Notes under the pieces: model-generated
Told to the model about the DNA's origin: nothing
Database searches by the model: none
What the model saw: the letters and a program-made list of their open reading frames with translations, nothing else
Shown: positions 25,538-35,473 of the stretch, piece after piece
Position numbering within the stretch: the stretch's first letter is position 1
Layout of the letters: each line of letters begins with the position of its first letter
Position numbers and translations under genes: made by a program
Assembly (NCBI RefSeq): GCF_018881655.1
Contig: NZ_JACVPX010000005.1
Span: forward strand, 1-64,000
Direction: 5' to 3'
DNA: 64,000 nucleotides
Origin: Polynucleobacter sp. Tro8-14-1
Lineage (GTDB): Bacteria > Pseudomonadota > Gammaproteobacteria > Burkholderiales > Burkholderiaceae

Positions 25538-26104
25538 TTATTTGTTTTGTAAAAAATTCTTGAGTAAGGCGTGGCCATGCTCGGAAAGAATAGATTCTGG
25601 ATGGAATTGCACGCCCTCAACTGCGAGTTCTTTATGGCGTACGCCCATGATCTCACCGTCAGAAGAAGTGGCAGTTACTTCTAGCATTGCTGGCAAAGAG
25701 CTTTTCTCAATGGCTAGTGAGTGATAACGAGTGACCTTAAATGGATCAGGCAAATTCTTAAATACACCCACACCAGTGTGATGAATGCTATCGGTCTTGC
25801 CATGCATGACTTTTTGGGCGCGAATGACTTTTCCGCCAAATGCTTCACCAATAGCTTGGTGCCCTAAGCACACGCCTAGGATCGGAATTTGTCCCGCATA
25901 GCGCTTGATGGTGTCGACTGAAATACCTGCCTCAGAAGGGCTGCATGGCCCAGGTGAGATGCAAATGCGCGCTGGATGCAGTTTGGCAATATCTTCCACA
26001 GCAATTTCATCATTGCGAAAGACTTTTACCTCCTCACCAAGCTCTGCAAAGTACTGAACGAGGTTGTAAGTAAATGAATCGTAGTTATCAATCATTAGGA
26101 GCAT
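25538..26104 (-). CDS. trpG: Anthranilate synthase component II (glutamine amidotransferase)
   Basis: Supplies ammonia from glutamine to TrpE. The class I amidotransferase triad is visible: the nucleophile cysteine in [13 protein letters not shown] (about residue 79), and H and E in [12 protein letters not shown] (about 168-174). The start is the ATG at 26104 ([11 protein letters not shown]), with a strong GGAGG 5 bases before it; the track used a TTG one codon earlier. It overlaps the end of trpE by 17 bases, which couples production of the two subunits. Length 188 aa. Confidence 0.96.
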   Translation of the reverse strand: MLLMIDNYDSFTYNLVQYFAELGEEVKVFRNDEIAVEDIAKLHPARICISPGPCSPSEAGISVDTIKRYAGQIPILGVCLGHQAIGEAFGGKVIRAQKVMHGKTDSIHHTGVGVFKNLPDPFKVTRYHSLAIEKSSLPAMLEVTATSSDGEIMGVRHKELAVEGVQFHPESILSEHGHALLKNFLQNK

Positions 26105-27593
26105 CAAGTCCTCCTTGTACTAAATCTGCTGCAGTCAATACCGCGCGTGCCTTTGCTTCGGTTTCTTTCCATTCGGCAGTCGGATCAGAGTCAGCAACAA
26201 CGCCAGCTCCAGCCTGAGAGTGCAGCATGCCGTCACGGATCACGCCGGTACGAATGGCAATGGCCACATCCATATCGCCTGAGAAAGACAGGTAACCCAC
26301 TGCGCCACCATAAACACCACGCTTCACAATTTCCATCTCATCAATGATTTCCATTGCCCGAATTTTTGGCGCACCTGATAAGGTGCCCGCTGGGAAGGTC
26401 GCTCGCAATACATCCATATTGCTCATATTGTCCAAAAGATGGCCCTCTACTGAACTCACGATGTGCTGAACGTGGGAGTATTTCTCAATAGACATGGAGT
26501 CGGTGACTTTGACTGAGCCTGTTTTGGCAATGCGGCCCACGTCATTACGGGCTAAATCAATCAACATCACATGCTCAGCAATTTCTTTGGGGTCGGCCAA
26601 GAGTTCCTTGGCTAAACGTTCGTCTTCCTGTGGATTGACTCCGCGAGGGCGGGTGCCAGCCAGTGGTCTGATGGTCACAATCTTCTCGGCAGCCCGTTTT
26701 TCTTGGCGCACCAAAATCTCAGGGGATGAGCCAACAATTTGCAAATCGCCAAAGTCATAGAAGTACATGTATGGCGATGGATTAAGCGAGCGCAACGCTC
26801 TGTAGAGGGCTAATGGTGAGTCTGTAAATGGTTTACTAATACGCTGACCAATGACTACCTGCATACAATCGCCAGCCAAAATATATTCTTTGGTCTTAAG
26901 TACTGCTTTTTCAAAATCAGCTGCTTTGAATTTGCGGATGAGATCGGTTTTAGTGCTTGGTAAAGATGCCGGCATATTTACTGGCTTACTAAGACAAGCG
27001 AGTAATTCTTTTAGGCGATCTTGCGCTTTTACAAAACCATCAGCAATGCTCGGATCCGCATAGACAATCAAATAAATTTTGCCAGCAACGTTATCAATCA
27101 CTGCTAACTCTTCAGTCAGCATTAGTTGAATATCAGGAACGCCTAATTCATCCGGTAGTTGATGCTTGGCTAAACGTGACTCGATATAGCGAACAGTGTC
27201 ATAACCAAAGTAGCCGGCAAGGCCACCGCAAAAGCGGGGCATATCAGCTTGTAAAGCTACCTTAAAACGCTTGAAGTAAGCATCCACAAAGTCGAGTGGA
27301 TTATCGGTATTCATTTCAACCACTTTTCCATCAGTCACTACTTCGTTGACTGGTGCTGAAGGGGTGCCGACAGTTCTCACGATAGTCTTGGCAGGCAGGC
27401 CAATAAAGGAGAAGCGGCCGAAACGCTCGCCACCCAAAACAGACTCCAATAAGTATGTGTTGGTTTTACCGAACGCTTGAGTCAGCTTAACGTAAAGAGA
27501 CAGTGGAGTCTCTAGATCCGCCAAAACCTCTTTGATCAGAGGAATGCGATTGAAACCCTGCATTGCTAGGGCGTTAAATTCTTCGCGCTGCAT
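26088..27593 (-). CDS. trpE: Anthranilate synthase component I
   Basis: Converts chorismate to anthranilate with ammonia from TrpG. Features of the chorismate-binding domain are [38 protein letters not shown] and [18 protein letters not shown]. The N-terminal part carries LLESV (residues about 48-52), the feedback site where tryptophan binds in other TrpE proteins. Length (501 aa) is standard. Its ATG overlaps the rpe stop by one base (TAATG), so translation is coupled to rpe. Confidence 0.97.
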   Translation of the reverse strand: MQREEFNALAMQGFNRIPLIKEVLADLETPLSLYVKLTQAFGKTNTYLLESVLGGERFGRFSFIGLPAKTIVRTVGTPSAPVNEVVTDGKVVEMNTDNPLDFVDAYFKRFKVALQADMPRFCGGLAGYFGYDTVRYIESRLAKHQLPDELGVPDIQLMLTEELAVIDNVAGKIYLIVYADPSIADGFVKAQDRLKELLACLSKPVNMPASLPSTKTDLIRKFKAADFEKAVLKTKEYILAGDCMQVVIGQRISKPFTDSPLALYRALRSLNPSPYMYFYDFGDLQIVGSSPEILVRQEKRAAEKIVTIRPLAGTRPRGVNPQEDERLAKELLADPKEIAEHVMLIDLARNDVGRIAKTGSVKVTDSMSIEKYSHVQHIVSSVEGHLLDNMSNMDVLRATFPAGTLSGAPKIRAMEIIDEMEIVKRGVYGGAVGYLSFSGDMDVAIAIRTGVIRDGMLHSQAGAGVVADSDPTAEWKETEAKARAVLTAADLVQGGLDAPND

Positions 27594-28318
27594 TACGCTT
27601 TTCCTGACTTTCCTAATTCAGTGCGCATCGCTTGAATGACTTGAGCATAATTTTCTTGTGCGTAAATTGCTGAGCCTGCAACAAAAGTATCAGCACCTGC
27701 TCGAGCCACTTCTGCAATGTTGTCGACTTTAATTCCGCCATCCACTTCAAGGCGAATATGTCGACCAGTCTCAGCCTGGTAACGATCGAGGCGTGCGCGT
27801 ACTTGAGCAATCTTATTCAGAGTACTTGGGATGAATGATTGACCGCCAAATCCTGGGTTTACTGACATCAGCAAAACAAGATCCAACAATTCCAAAGTGT
27901 GATCGAGATGAGTTAGTGGTGTTGCTGGATTGAATACGAGACCTGCTTGACAGCCCTGATCACGAATCAAGTTCAATGTGCGATTGACATGAGGACTTGC
28001 TTCGGGATGAAAGCTAATTAAATTGGCGCCTGCTTTGGCAAAGTCAGGGACGATGCGATCTACCGGCTCGATCATTAAATGCACATCGATCACCGCAGGT
28101 TTGCCATCTTTATTTGCATAAGGACGAATAGCCTCGCAAACCAAGGGGCCAATAGTCAGGTTGGGCACATAGTGGTTATCCATCACGTCAAAGTGAATCC
28201 AGTCGGCGCCCGCCACTAAAACGTCTTGAACTTCCTTACCAAGACAGGCGAAGTCAGCCGACAAAATGGATGGGGCAATAACAAATTGACTATTTGAGGA
28301 TGATTTTTGGCTTTCCAT
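27593..28318 (-). CDS. rpe: Ribulose-phosphate 3-epimerase
   Basis: Interconverts ribulose-5-phosphate and xylulose-5-phosphate in the pentose phosphate pathway and Calvin-type cycles. TIM-barrel signatures: [13 protein letters not shown], the metal site [38 protein letters not shown] and LEVDGGIK, including the catalytic aspartates. Length (241 aa) carries a short N-terminal extension rich in Ser. In many relatives gph lies between rpe and trpE; here they overlap directly. It is divergent from apaG. Confidence 0.96.
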   Translation of the reverse strand: MESQKSSSNSQFVIAPSILSADFACLGKEVQDVLVAGADWIHFDVMDNHYVPNLTIGPLVCEAIRPYANKDGKPAVIDVHLMIEPVDRIVPDFAKAGANLISFHPEASPHVNRTLNLIRDQGCQAGLVFNPATPLTHLDHTLELLDLVLLMSVNPGFGGQSFIPSTLNKIAQVRARLDRYQAETGRHIRLEVDGGIKVDNIAEVARAGADTFVAGSAIYAQENYAQVIQAMRTELGKSGKA

Positions 28319-28367
28319 CCCTAGATTCTAGCTTGCAGTTGGCCTTAGGATGGAGCAGAATTCGTCC

Positions 28368-28742
28368 ATGAATCCCCACGAAATGAGCATTACGGTCAAA
28401 GCCCAGTACCTTCCTGAGCAATCTGACCCCGATAACCGCCAATTTGCCTTTGCTTATACGGTAACTATCCGCAATACGGGGACTGCCAGTATTCAGGTAA
28501 TTGCCCGCCATTGGTTCATTACAGACGGGGATAACGATGTCCAGGAGGTCAGAGGTCTGGGCGTTGTTGGGCAGCAACCGCTATTACGCTCTGGAGAGCA
28601 CTTTGAGTACACCAGCTGGGCAACCTTGCCCACTCCGGCCGGAACAATGCGTGGGGAGTATTTTTGTGTCACTGAGGATGCCCAGTTCTTTCAGGCCCCT
28701 ATCCCAGAGTTTGCCCTGGTGATGCCACGTACTCTGCATTAA
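28368..28742 (+). CDS. apaG: ApaG / DUF525 protein
   Basis: Fibronectin-III-like single-domain protein linked to Co2+ and Mg2+ handling and Ap4A metabolism by mutant phenotypes in enterics; its biochemical role is open. SITVKAQYLPEQSDPD, FAYTVTIRNTGTASIQVIARHWFITD and LRSGEHFEYTSW are typical. I prefer the ATG at 28368 (MNPHEMS, 124 aa); the track start at 28350 adds six residues. It is divergent from rpe with about 50 bases between. Confidence 0.93.
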   Translation: MNPHEMSITVKAQYLPEQSDPDNRQFAFAYTVTIRNTGTASIQVIARHWFITDGDNDVQEVRGLGVVGQQPLLRSGEHFEYTSWATLPTPAGTMRGEYFCVTEDAQFFQAPIPEFALVMPRTLH

Positions 28743-28760
28743 CGTAGGGTGGTGAGAATG

Positions 28761-28874
28761 CTATTTTTTGCCCTTGCCTGTCCAAAGAACAATAAATAAC
28801 AAAAGTCCTAAGGCAACAGCGCCTTCAAAAACAAACAGTAGCATTGGGTATTCATCGAGTAAATTGGCAATCAT
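28761..28874 (-). CDS. Possible small single-pass membrane protein (37 aa)
   Basis: Minus-strand ORF reading [20 protein letters not shown] and ending LWTGKGKK, with one clear membrane segment (about residues 11-31) and a positively charged C-terminus, as expected for a C-in membrane peptide. The longer ORF in the track (65 aa) adds residues without membrane character; the inner ATG at 28874 is preferred. Its start codon shares the CATG with the mltA start on the other strand. No strong ribosome binding site is seen. Confidence 0.45.
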   Translation of the reverse strand: MIANLLDEYPMLLFVFEGAVALGLLLFIVLWTGKGKK

Positions 28875-30003
28875 GATTTCTAAATTTAAATTAGTTCCGT
28901 TAAGTGTATTCGCTATCCTCATAACTAGCTTGATTGTTGGATGCTCTACGCCTCCCACTCGGGGGGCGGGATATCGCTCTAGTGGTTCTGGCGCTTCGCC
29001 ATCAAGCTATAGCTCCTCGATTGCAAGCTTTAGTGCTGTCTCTTGGCAAGCCTTGCCTGGATGGCAGGAAGACGACTTGTCTCAGGCTTGGCCTGCTTGG
29101 TTAAAAAGTTGCGATGCTTTGCGTAAGAAAAGTGCTGATGTGAACTGGCGCTCAGTGTGTGCCCAGGCCGCCAATGTATCAAGCCGTGACACGCAGGCTA
29201 TTCGTAAATATTTTGAAAATAATTTTCAAGCTTATGAAATTCGCAATAGCTCCGGTAGTGACACGGGCTTGATCACGGGTTATTACGAACCAGTAATGAA
29301 TGGCTCACAAACTCGTACGAGTGCTTATAACGTGCCGCTCTACGGCTACCCTAATGCTTGGCGCAAATCTAAGCCCAACCCAGGCCCAAGCCGTGCCGAG
29401 CTAATGAGTTCTGGTGTGTTGCAGGGCTCTGAAATTGCTTGGGTGCAGGATCCAGTAGCAGCAGCGTTCATGCAAATTCAAGGTTCTGGAAAAATTCGTC
29501 TTGAGGATGGACGCATCCTGCGTCTGGGTTTTGCGGGCACCAATGATCAGCCTTTTAAATCCTTTGCTCAGTGGTTGTTAGATCGCAAAGAAATCACACG
29601 TAGTGAAGCGACGATGCAAGGCATTTCACAATGGGCTAAAAGAAATCCCGGCCAAGTAAATGAAATGCTGAACGCCAATCCCCGTTTTGTTTTCTTTAAA
29701 GAGTTACCTGGCAATCTCTCTGCTGATTTAGGCCCAAATGGCGCCCTCGGTGTTCCGCTCACAGCTGAGCGCAGTATTGCAGTAGATTTACAAGCCTTGC
29801 CACTGGGCGCGCCTGTCTTTTTAGCAGCCACCAAACCATTAAGTAGTCAGCCTTTGCAAAAGCTGGTGATGGCACAGGATACGGGTAAAGCAATTGTGGG
29901 TGGCGTCAGAGCCGACTACTATTGGGGATCCGGAGATGCTGCTGGAGAGATGGCAGGTCGTATGAAACAAAATGGCAGGATGTGGTTGTTGTTGCCACGT
30001 TAA
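28873..30003 (+). CDS. mltA: Membrane-bound lytic murein transglycosylase A
   Basis: Outer-membrane lipoprotein that cuts peptidoglycan glycan strands, leaving 1,6-anhydromuramic acid. The lipobox LIVGC follows an N-terminal hydrophobic segment if translation starts at the ATG at 28873 (MISKFKLVP); the track start at 28768 adds 35 polar residues that would spoil the signal. MltA domains are clear: [27 protein letters not shown], and the 3D domain with [21 protein letters not shown] carrying the catalytic aspartate. Length 376 aa. Confidence 0.93.
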   Translation: MISKFKLVPLSVFAILITSLIVGCSTPPTRGAGYRSSGSGASPSSYSSSIASFSAVSWQALPGWQEDDLSQAWPAWLKSCDALRKKSADVNWRSVCAQAANVSSRDTQAIRKYFENNFQAYEIRNSSGSDTGLITGYYEPVMNGSQTRTSAYNVPLYGYPNAWRKSKPNPGPSRAELMSSGVLQGSEIAWVQDPVAAAFMQIQGSGKIRLEDGRILRLGFAGTNDQPFKSFAQWLLDRKEITRSEATMQGISQWAKRNPGQVNEMLNANPRFVFFKELPGNLSADLGPNGALGVPLTAERSIAVDLQALPLGAPVFLAATKPLSSQPLQKLVMAQDTGKAIVGGVRADYYWGSGDAAGEMAGRMKQNGRMWLLLPR

Positions 30004-30029
30004 TTAATACTTTTCACCGAAAGAAATTC

Positions 30030-30806
30030 ATGAGCTACAAAACTATTTTGACTGAAGTGGATGGTAAGGTTGCCACCATTACTTTGAATCGCCCTGAAGT
30101 GTTAAATGCCTTGAACGATCAGCTCATGGAAGAGCTTGGTGCTGCATTAATGGCATTTGACGCGGATGACAATATTGGTTGCATGATCGTTACTGGCAGT
30201 GAAAAGGCATTTGCTGCTGGAGCGGATATTGCTTCAATGGCCAAGTACGGTTTAAAAGATGTTTATCGCGGTGACTTTATTACCCGTAACTGGGAAGAGA
30301 TCAAAAAAGTACGTAAGCCTGTAATCGCTGCTGTCTCTGGCTATGCCCTTGGTGGTGGCTGTGAGTTGGCCATGATGTGCGACACGATCATGGCGGCGGA
30401 TAATGCTAAGTTTGCTCAGCCCGAAGTAAAGCTGGGCATTATCCCAGGCGCTGGCGGTACACAGCGCTTACCTCGCGCGGTATCCAAAGCAAAAGCGATG
30501 GATCTAGCTTTGACGGGCCGCATGATGGATGCCGCTGAAGCTGAGCGCTCCGGTTTGGTTGCCAGGATCTTCCCACAAGCAGATTTGCTGAAAGAAGTTA
30601 AAGCAATTGCCAAAGGAATTGCAGATATGCCTTTGTTAACTGCAATGATGGTGAAGGAAAGTATCAACACTGCTTATGAAACTACCTTGTCTGAAGGTAT
30701 TCATTTTGAGCGCCGCCTCTTTCATGCTTGCTTTGGAACGAGTGATCAAAAAGAAGGCATGGCTGCGTTCATGGAAAAGCGCCCAGCTAAATTTACCAAT
30801 TCTTAA
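30030..30806 (+). CDS. Enoyl-CoA hydratase
   Basis: Crotonase-fold enzyme that adds water to 2-enoyl-CoA in fatty acid beta-oxidation. [10 protein letters not shown] and [16 protein letters not shown] form the oxyanion hole, and [19 protein letters not shown] holds the second catalytic glutamate. The true start is the ATG at 30030 ([12 protein letters not shown], 258 aa), the usual length; the track start adds 36 residues that lie inside mltA in another frame. It follows mltA with a 26-base gap. It is probably an FadB1-like short-chain hydratase. Confidence 0.94.
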   Translation: MSYKTILTEVDGKVATITLNRPEVLNALNDQLMEELGAALMAFDADDNIGCMIVTGSEKAFAAGADIASMAKYGLKDVYRGDFITRNWEEIKKVRKPVIAAVSGYALGGGCELAMMCDTIMAADNAKFAQPEVKLGIIPGAGGTQRLPRAVSKAKAMDLALTGRMMDAAEAERSGLVARIFPQADLLKEVKAIAKGIADMPLLTAMMVKESINTAYETTLSEGIHFERRLFHACFGTSDQKEGMAAFMEKRPAKFTNS

Positions 30807-30837
30807 TTCAATAGCTGAAGAGAAAGTTTGAAAGAAC

Positions 30838-32034
30838 TCAGTTTTTTTCTAGGAAGCGTTGAGCTAGTTTGACCCAATAGCTCACGCCGATTGGAATCAA
30901 GGAATCATTGAAATCGTAAGAAGGATTGTGCAAATGGCATGGTCCCATGCCATGACCTACCGAGCGATGATCGCCATCGCCATTGCCTAAGAATACGTAA
31001 CAGCCCGGCTTCTCTAGCAACATAAACGCAAAGTCTTCCGCGCCCATTGTGGGATCGATTGAAGCATTGACATTCTGCTTGCCAACCAATTCACTCATGA
31101 CTTCGGTTGCAAATTCCACTTCGTTGGCATGATTAATAAGAGGCGGGTAATTTCTAGAAAACGTAATTTCTGCTTGGCAATCAAACGCCCCTGCAACGCT
31201 ATGAGCGATTTCTCGTAAACGTTGCTCGATTAAATCTAAGACGTCCAAAGTAAATGTACGTACCGTACCGCCAATGAAGGCGCTATCCGGAATGACATTG
31301 CTCGTTTCACCCGCATGAAATTGCGTAATCGATAAAACAGCAGCATCTACAGGACGCTTATTACGTGTAATGATGCTCTGTAATGCAAGCACTACTTGGG
31401 CGCCAGTAAATACTGGATCTGCACTATTGTGGGGTAGGGCGGCGTGACCGCCTTTACCGGTAATGGTAATTTCAAAAGTATTGCTTGAAGCCATCATTGG
31501 GCCGGAGGTCACTCCAAAGTGACCTTCTGCCAAGCCGGGCCAGTTATGCAAGCCAAATACTGCGTCGCATGGAAATTCTTTGAAAAGTCCATCCTTAATC
31601 ATTTCATTCGCACCAGCGCCACCTTCTTCTGCTGGCTGGAAAATAAAAATCACCGTGCCTTTAAAGTCGCGGTGATTGGATAAATATTGTGCGGCGCCAA
31701 GCAGCATTGCAGTGTGACCATCATGTCCACAAGCATGCATTTTTCCGGGGTTTGTTGATGCATGAGCAAAGTTGTTGTGCTCCTGCAATGGAAGCGCATC
31801 CATATCAGCGCGCAAACCAATCATTTTTCCGGGGCCTAAGTCACCATCTAAACGACCTACGACACCTGTTTTTCCCATGCCGCGGTAGACGGCAATTCCC
31901 CAGCTAGAAAGCGCTTCCGCAACTAGATCGGCAGTGCGATTTTCTTCGAAACGCAATTCAGGATGCGCATGAATATTGCGTCGAATTTCTTGAATGGCTT
32001 CCGCGGAGTCAATAATTTCTGGGGATAAATGCAT
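30838..32034 (-). CDS. M20-family amidohydrolase (hippurate hydrolase-like)
   Basis: Zinc- or manganese-dependent hydrolase of N-acyl amino acids. RADMDALPLQE and MHACGHDGHTAMLLGAA carry the metal-binding D and H residues, IFIFQPAEEGGAGANEM carries the catalytic glutamate pair, and GAEDFAFMLLEKPGCYVFLG is the last metal site. The dimerisation domain is inserted at about 185-300. Length (398 aa) is typical of the HipO/AmhX branch. No signal peptide. It converges with the enoyl-CoA hydratase gene. Confidence 0.92.
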   Translation of the reverse strand: MHLSPEIIDSAEAIQEIRRNIHAHPELRFEENRTADLVAEALSSWGIAVYRGMGKTGVVGRLDGDLGPGKMIGLRADMDALPLQEHNNFAHASTNPGKMHACGHDGHTAMLLGAAQYLSNHRDFKGTVIFIFQPAEEGGAGANEMIKDGLFKEFPCDAVFGLHNWPGLAEGHFGVTSGPMMASSNTFEITITGKGGHAALPHNSADPVFTGAQVVLALQSIITRNKRPVDAAVLSITQFHAGETSNVIPDSAFIGGTVRTFTLDVLDLIEQRLREIAHSVAGAFDCQAEITFSRNYPPLINHANEVEFATEVMSELVGKQNVNASIDPTMGAEDFAFMLLEKPGCYVFLGNGDGDHRSVGHGMGPCHLHNPSYDFNDSLIPIGVSYWVKLAQRFLEKN

Positions 32035-32090
32035 CCCTTCATCTTATCCGAAAGTCTTTGGATATGCCTTTTGGGCTAAATTACCGCAAA

Positions 32091-32810
32091 TTAATTGTCG
32101 GGTAATTGAATGTGCTTTGCAGCAAAACCCAAGGCTTCAATTGAATATGGGCTGTTATCGGCTTTTTGGAGTTCTTTTGGAAGCTCTGGAATGAGGCCCA
32201 AAAATGGGGTATCTATTCTGGCTTGTAGAGTCTGAATATTTTCTTCAAGCAGAGGCATTTCTGTGGATAGGGTATTCGCTACCCATCCCGCAATATTTAA
32301 GTTACGCGCTTTGATTGCCTCACAAGTTAGGAGGGCGTGATTAATGCAGCCTAATTTCATGCCCACCACCAGGATGATGGGAAATTTAATTTCTTGGGCG
32401 AAAGTCCCCAAATCTTCCCGCTCATTTAGGGGGATAAGTAAGCCGCCGGCGCCCTCAACCACAACGCAATCTGCCCGGTCTTGAACATTTTGAAAGCTCT
32501 GTAAGATCAGGCTCATTTCAAGTTGCAGCCCTTGGTGGGCCGCTACCAAATGTGGAGCAGCCGGTCGATTCAATACATAAGGACACAAACTCAATTCAGT
32601 GGAGCTGAGGTTTGAGGCGATGCGCAGTGTTTCTAAATCTTCATTCAGAGTGTGGCCTTGTGCATCTTGATAAGTTCCAGCAACAACCGGTTTAAAGCCA
32701 ATCGCTTTCATTCCCTGTTCGCGTAGTTTCAGAATGAGAGCGCCGCTCACCAGCGTTTTTCCAACCTCGGTGTCTGTACCGGCGACAAAGAAGCCTGTGG
32801 CCTTACTCAT
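32091..32810 (-). CDS. bioD: Dethiobiotin synthetase
   Basis: Closes the ureido ring of dethiobiotin from diaminopelargonic acid, CO2 and ATP. The P-loop is FVAGTDTEVGKTLVSGAL (G10-T18), the substrate lysine is in GFKPVVAG, and the switch region is VEGAGGLLIPLN. Length (239 aa) is normal. It overlaps bioF by 8 bases as the last gene of the bioA-bioF-bioD unit. Confidence 0.96.
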   Translation of the reverse strand: MSKATGFFVAGTDTEVGKTLVSGALILKLREQGMKAIGFKPVVAGTYQDAQGHTLNEDLETLRIASNLSSTELSLCPYVLNRPAAPHLVAAHQGLQLEMSLILQSFQNVQDRADCVVVEGAGGLLIPLNEREDLGTFAQEIKFPIILVVGMKLGCINHALLTCEAIKARNLNIAGWVANTLSTEMPLLEENIQTLQARIDTPFLGLIPELPKELQKADNSPYSIEALGFAAKHIQLPDN

Positions 32811-34041
32811 GAGAGCCCTTTTGAAGGACTGTTTGCTCGATGGTCTTTAAGGTATCAATGAGTTGACGCACATCTGCTTCGCCATGGTTAGCAGAGAACG
32901 TAATGCGTAATCTTGCACTGCCATTGGGTACGGTAGGAGGGCGAATAGCAGGAATCCAATAGCCAGCATCATCAAGTAACTTAGCAGCGAGCAGGGCGTT
33001 GGCATTGCTGCCCAATATGACAGGCTGAATGGCAGTACAAGAGGACACTTTTTCCCATTGAGTAAATTGCATTTCACCTTGCCATATACCAATTAGTTTG
33101 TTGAGATGAATGCGGCGATTGCTGCCCTCATCCCCCTCGATGATCTGCAAACTTTTTGAAAGCGTATGTGCTATCGCAGGTGGCGTTGCGGTGCTGTAAA
33201 TGAAAGGGCGACCCTTTTGAATGAGCCACTCAATAAAAGTGGCTTGTGCACAAACAAAGGCGCCGCTGACGCCCGCAGCCTTTCCAAGTGTGCCAATATA
33301 AATAATGCGATCAGAGCATATATTTTCCTGCTCCAAAATGCCATGACCTTGTTTACCTAACACTCCGAAACCGTGAGCATCATCTACGAGTAACAGTGCA
33401 TCGTATTGCTCAGCAAGTTTTAATAATTCCTCAACTGGAGCAAGGTCACCATCCATACTAAAGACACCATCAGTAACAATGATCTTCAGTGGATGTTGAT
33501 CTGCTTTCAGTAATTCTTCTAATGAATCAAGTTGTGTGTGATCAAACAGGGCGACATTTGCTTGAGTCTGAGCAGCCGCTAAACGAATGCCATCAATTAA
33601 AGAGGCATGATTGAGCTTTGCAGAATAAATGCTGGTGGATTTTTGTGGCGCAAGTCTCGCTAGACCTGTGATGGCGGTAAGGTTGGCGAGATAGCCGGTA
33701 CTAAAAAATAGGGCGCGCGCATTCGGAATGTGTTGCTTTTGAAAAGAGGCCAATTGGTTTTCAAGCAGCTCATGAGCCCTGCTGTGGCCGCTAATGAGAT
33801 GGGAGGCGCCACTGCCTACCCCATACTTCTGAGCGCCTTCAGTAAGCGCTTGAATTAACGCAGGATGGTTTGCTAGTCCTAAATAGTCATTGCTACAAAA
33901 TGCTTTGAGCTCGCGTCCATCAACTAAAGCTTTGGTATCGCATGGAGATTCTGTTGCTCTGAGTTTGCGTTTGAGTAATTGCGACTCAAGTTCTGCAATT
34001 TGCTCTTGCGCTAACTTTAAGGCCTGGTATGCGTTCGTCAT
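32803..34041 (-). CDS. bioF: 8-amino-7-oxononanoate synthase
   Basis: PLP enzyme that condenses pimeloyl-ACP (or -CoA) with alanine. FCSNDYLGLANHPAL, GSGASHLISGHSRAHELLE, the PLP-binding DGVFSMDGDLAPV and DDAHGFGVLGKQGHG, and the Schiff-base lysine in GTLGKAAGVSGAF are all present. Length (412 aa) is slightly above average. It overlaps bioA by 4 bases (ATGA) and bioD by 8. Confidence 0.96.
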   Translation of the reverse strand: MTNAYQALKLAQEQIAELESQLLKRKLRATESPCDTKALVDGRELKAFCSNDYLGLANHPALIQALTEGAQKYGVGSGASHLISGHSRAHELLENQLASFQKQHIPNARALFFSTGYLANLTAITGLARLAPQKSTSIYSAKLNHASLIDGIRLAAAQTQANVALFDHTQLDSLEELLKADQHPLKIIVTDGVFSMDGDLAPVEELLKLAEQYDALLLVDDAHGFGVLGKQGHGILEQENICSDRIIYIGTLGKAAGVSGAFVCAQATFIEWLIQKGRPFIYSTATPPAIAHTLSKSLQIIEGDEGSNRRIHLNKLIGIWQGEMQFTQWEKVSSCTAIQPVILGSNANALLAAKLLDDAGYWIPAIRPPTVPNGSARLRITFSANHGEADVRQLIDTLKTIEQTVLQKGSHE

Positions 34042-35384
34042 GCCAAGGTTTTCTCAAGGGCAGCTTGCACGGCATGACCTAGTTGAATGGTTTCTGCTGC
34101 AGACAAAATATACGGTGGCATGACGTAGATAGTATTGCCGATTGGTCTAATCAATACACCTTCGCTCAAACAGTTTGAGAACATCGTTCGCGCAAACATC
34201 TTAGGCTTTTTCAGAAACTCATTTTTAATATCGAATGCCAAGATCATTCCTTGCTGGCGCCAATGCTCAATGCGGGAATCCGTTTTTGCCCACGCAAATG
34301 CATTTACTAAATCCTTTGAGCGCTCAATATTTTTTTCTAATACTTTGTCAGTTTCGAAAATCTCTAAACAAGCCAGTGCGGCAGCACACGCTAGTGGGTT
34401 ACCGGTATAAGAATGAGAATGTAAAAACCCTTGCTGGATTTGATCGCCATAAAAAGCTTGATATATCTGGTCTGTCGTAAGGCAGAGTGACAGTGGAAGA
34501 TAGCCGCCGCTAATTCCTTTGGACAGGGTTAAGAAGTCTGGCCAGATACCAGCATGCTCACAGGCAAAGAACTTGCCACTCCGCCCACAGCCCACCGCAA
34601 TCTCATCTGCAATCAGATGTACTTCGTAGCGATCACATAAATCCCTGACTAAACGTAGATACTCGGAAGAGTGCATGGCCATTTGCCCTGCGCACTGCAC
34701 CAAAGGCTCGACAATAATGGCAGCAATATTGCCATGTTCTTTTACAAATAATTCTTCGAGTTGTTTTGCTGCATATCTTGCTACATCTTCTGCGCTCTCA
34801 CCAGCTTTTGCTTTGCGTGCATCAGGTGATGTAATGGTAAAGACATCTTGCAATAACGATCCATAGGCGTCCCGAAAAATAGCAACATCCGTTACTGCTA
34901 ATGCACCAAGTGTTTCCCCGTGATAACCATTTTCCAAGCAAACAAATTTCTTCTTTTGTGGTTTGCCGTTGAGTTGCCAGTAGTGGTGACTCATCTTGAG
35001 CGCTATTTCTACTGCAGACGCACCATCGGAGGCATAAAAGACATGGCCTAAATGGTGATTGGTGAGTGCAGACAGTTTTTCAGATAGCTCTACTACGGGC
35101 GCATGCGTAAATCCGGCGAGCATTACATGCTCAATTTTTTCGAGTTGCGTGGTAATGGCTTGATTGATGCGTGGGTTGGAGTGGCCAAATAAATTGGTCC
35201 ACCAAGAACTAATGGAGTCGAGTAAGGCTTTTCCGTTTTCGTCATAGAGCCAGGCACCCTTACCTTTTGTAATGGCAACCAGTGGAAAGGACTCATGCTG
35301 TTTCATCTGCGTGCATGGATGCCAGACGGCTGCAAGGCTGCGATTAACGAGGGGGGCTTGATTTAAATCAGAAATAACCTTCAT
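34038..35384 (-). CDS. bioA: Adenosylmethionine-8-amino-7-oxononanoate aminotransferase
   Basis: PLP aminotransferase using SAM as amino donor to make diaminopelargonic acid. WHPCTQMKQHES is the BioA-specific start; YASDGASAVEIALKMS, LENGYHGETLGALAV and VEPLVQCAGQMAMH are class III signatures; the PLP lysine is in TLSKGISGGYLPLS. Length (448 aa) is normal. First gene of the bioAFD unit, divergent from bioB with 89 bases between the two starts, where both promoters must lie. I see no classical enteric BirA operator there. Confidence 0.97.
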   Translation of the reverse strand: MKVISDLNQAPLVNRSLAAVWHPCTQMKQHESFPLVAITKGKGAWLYDENGKALLDSISSWWTNLFGHSNPRINQAITTQLEKIEHVMLAGFTHAPVVELSEKLSALTNHHLGHVFYASDGASAVEIALKMSHHYWQLNGKPQKKKFVCLENGYHGETLGALAVTDVAIFRDAYGSLLQDVFTITSPDARKAKAGESAEDVARYAAKQLEELFVKEHGNIAAIIVEPLVQCAGQMAMHSSEYLRLVRDLCDRYEVHLIADEIAVGCGRSGKFFACEHAGIWPDFLTLSKGISGGYLPLSLCLTTDQIYQAFYGDQIQQGFLHSHSYTGNPLACAAALACLEIFETDKVLEKNIERSKDLVNAFAWAKTDSRIEHWRQQGMILAFDIKNEFLKKPKMFARTMFSNCLSEGVLIRPIGNTIYVMPPYILSAAETIQLGHAVQAALEKTLA

Positions 35385-35473
35385 GTTTGATATTTGACCA
35401 CTAGTTTTTCCAAATTCAGGCCTGTATCTGTTATGTTTATGCCTTGAATCCCCTCATTTTCTGGAATTTACCC

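Noticed and set aside
25519-25656. N-terminal extension of TrpD in the ORF track
   Set aside because: It overlaps trpG in another frame, adds residues not found in TrpD proteins, and an ATG at the normal position exists.
35385-35473. BirA-type operator between bioA and bioB
   Set aside because: No TTGTAAAC/GGTTTACAA-like palindrome is present in the 89-base gap.
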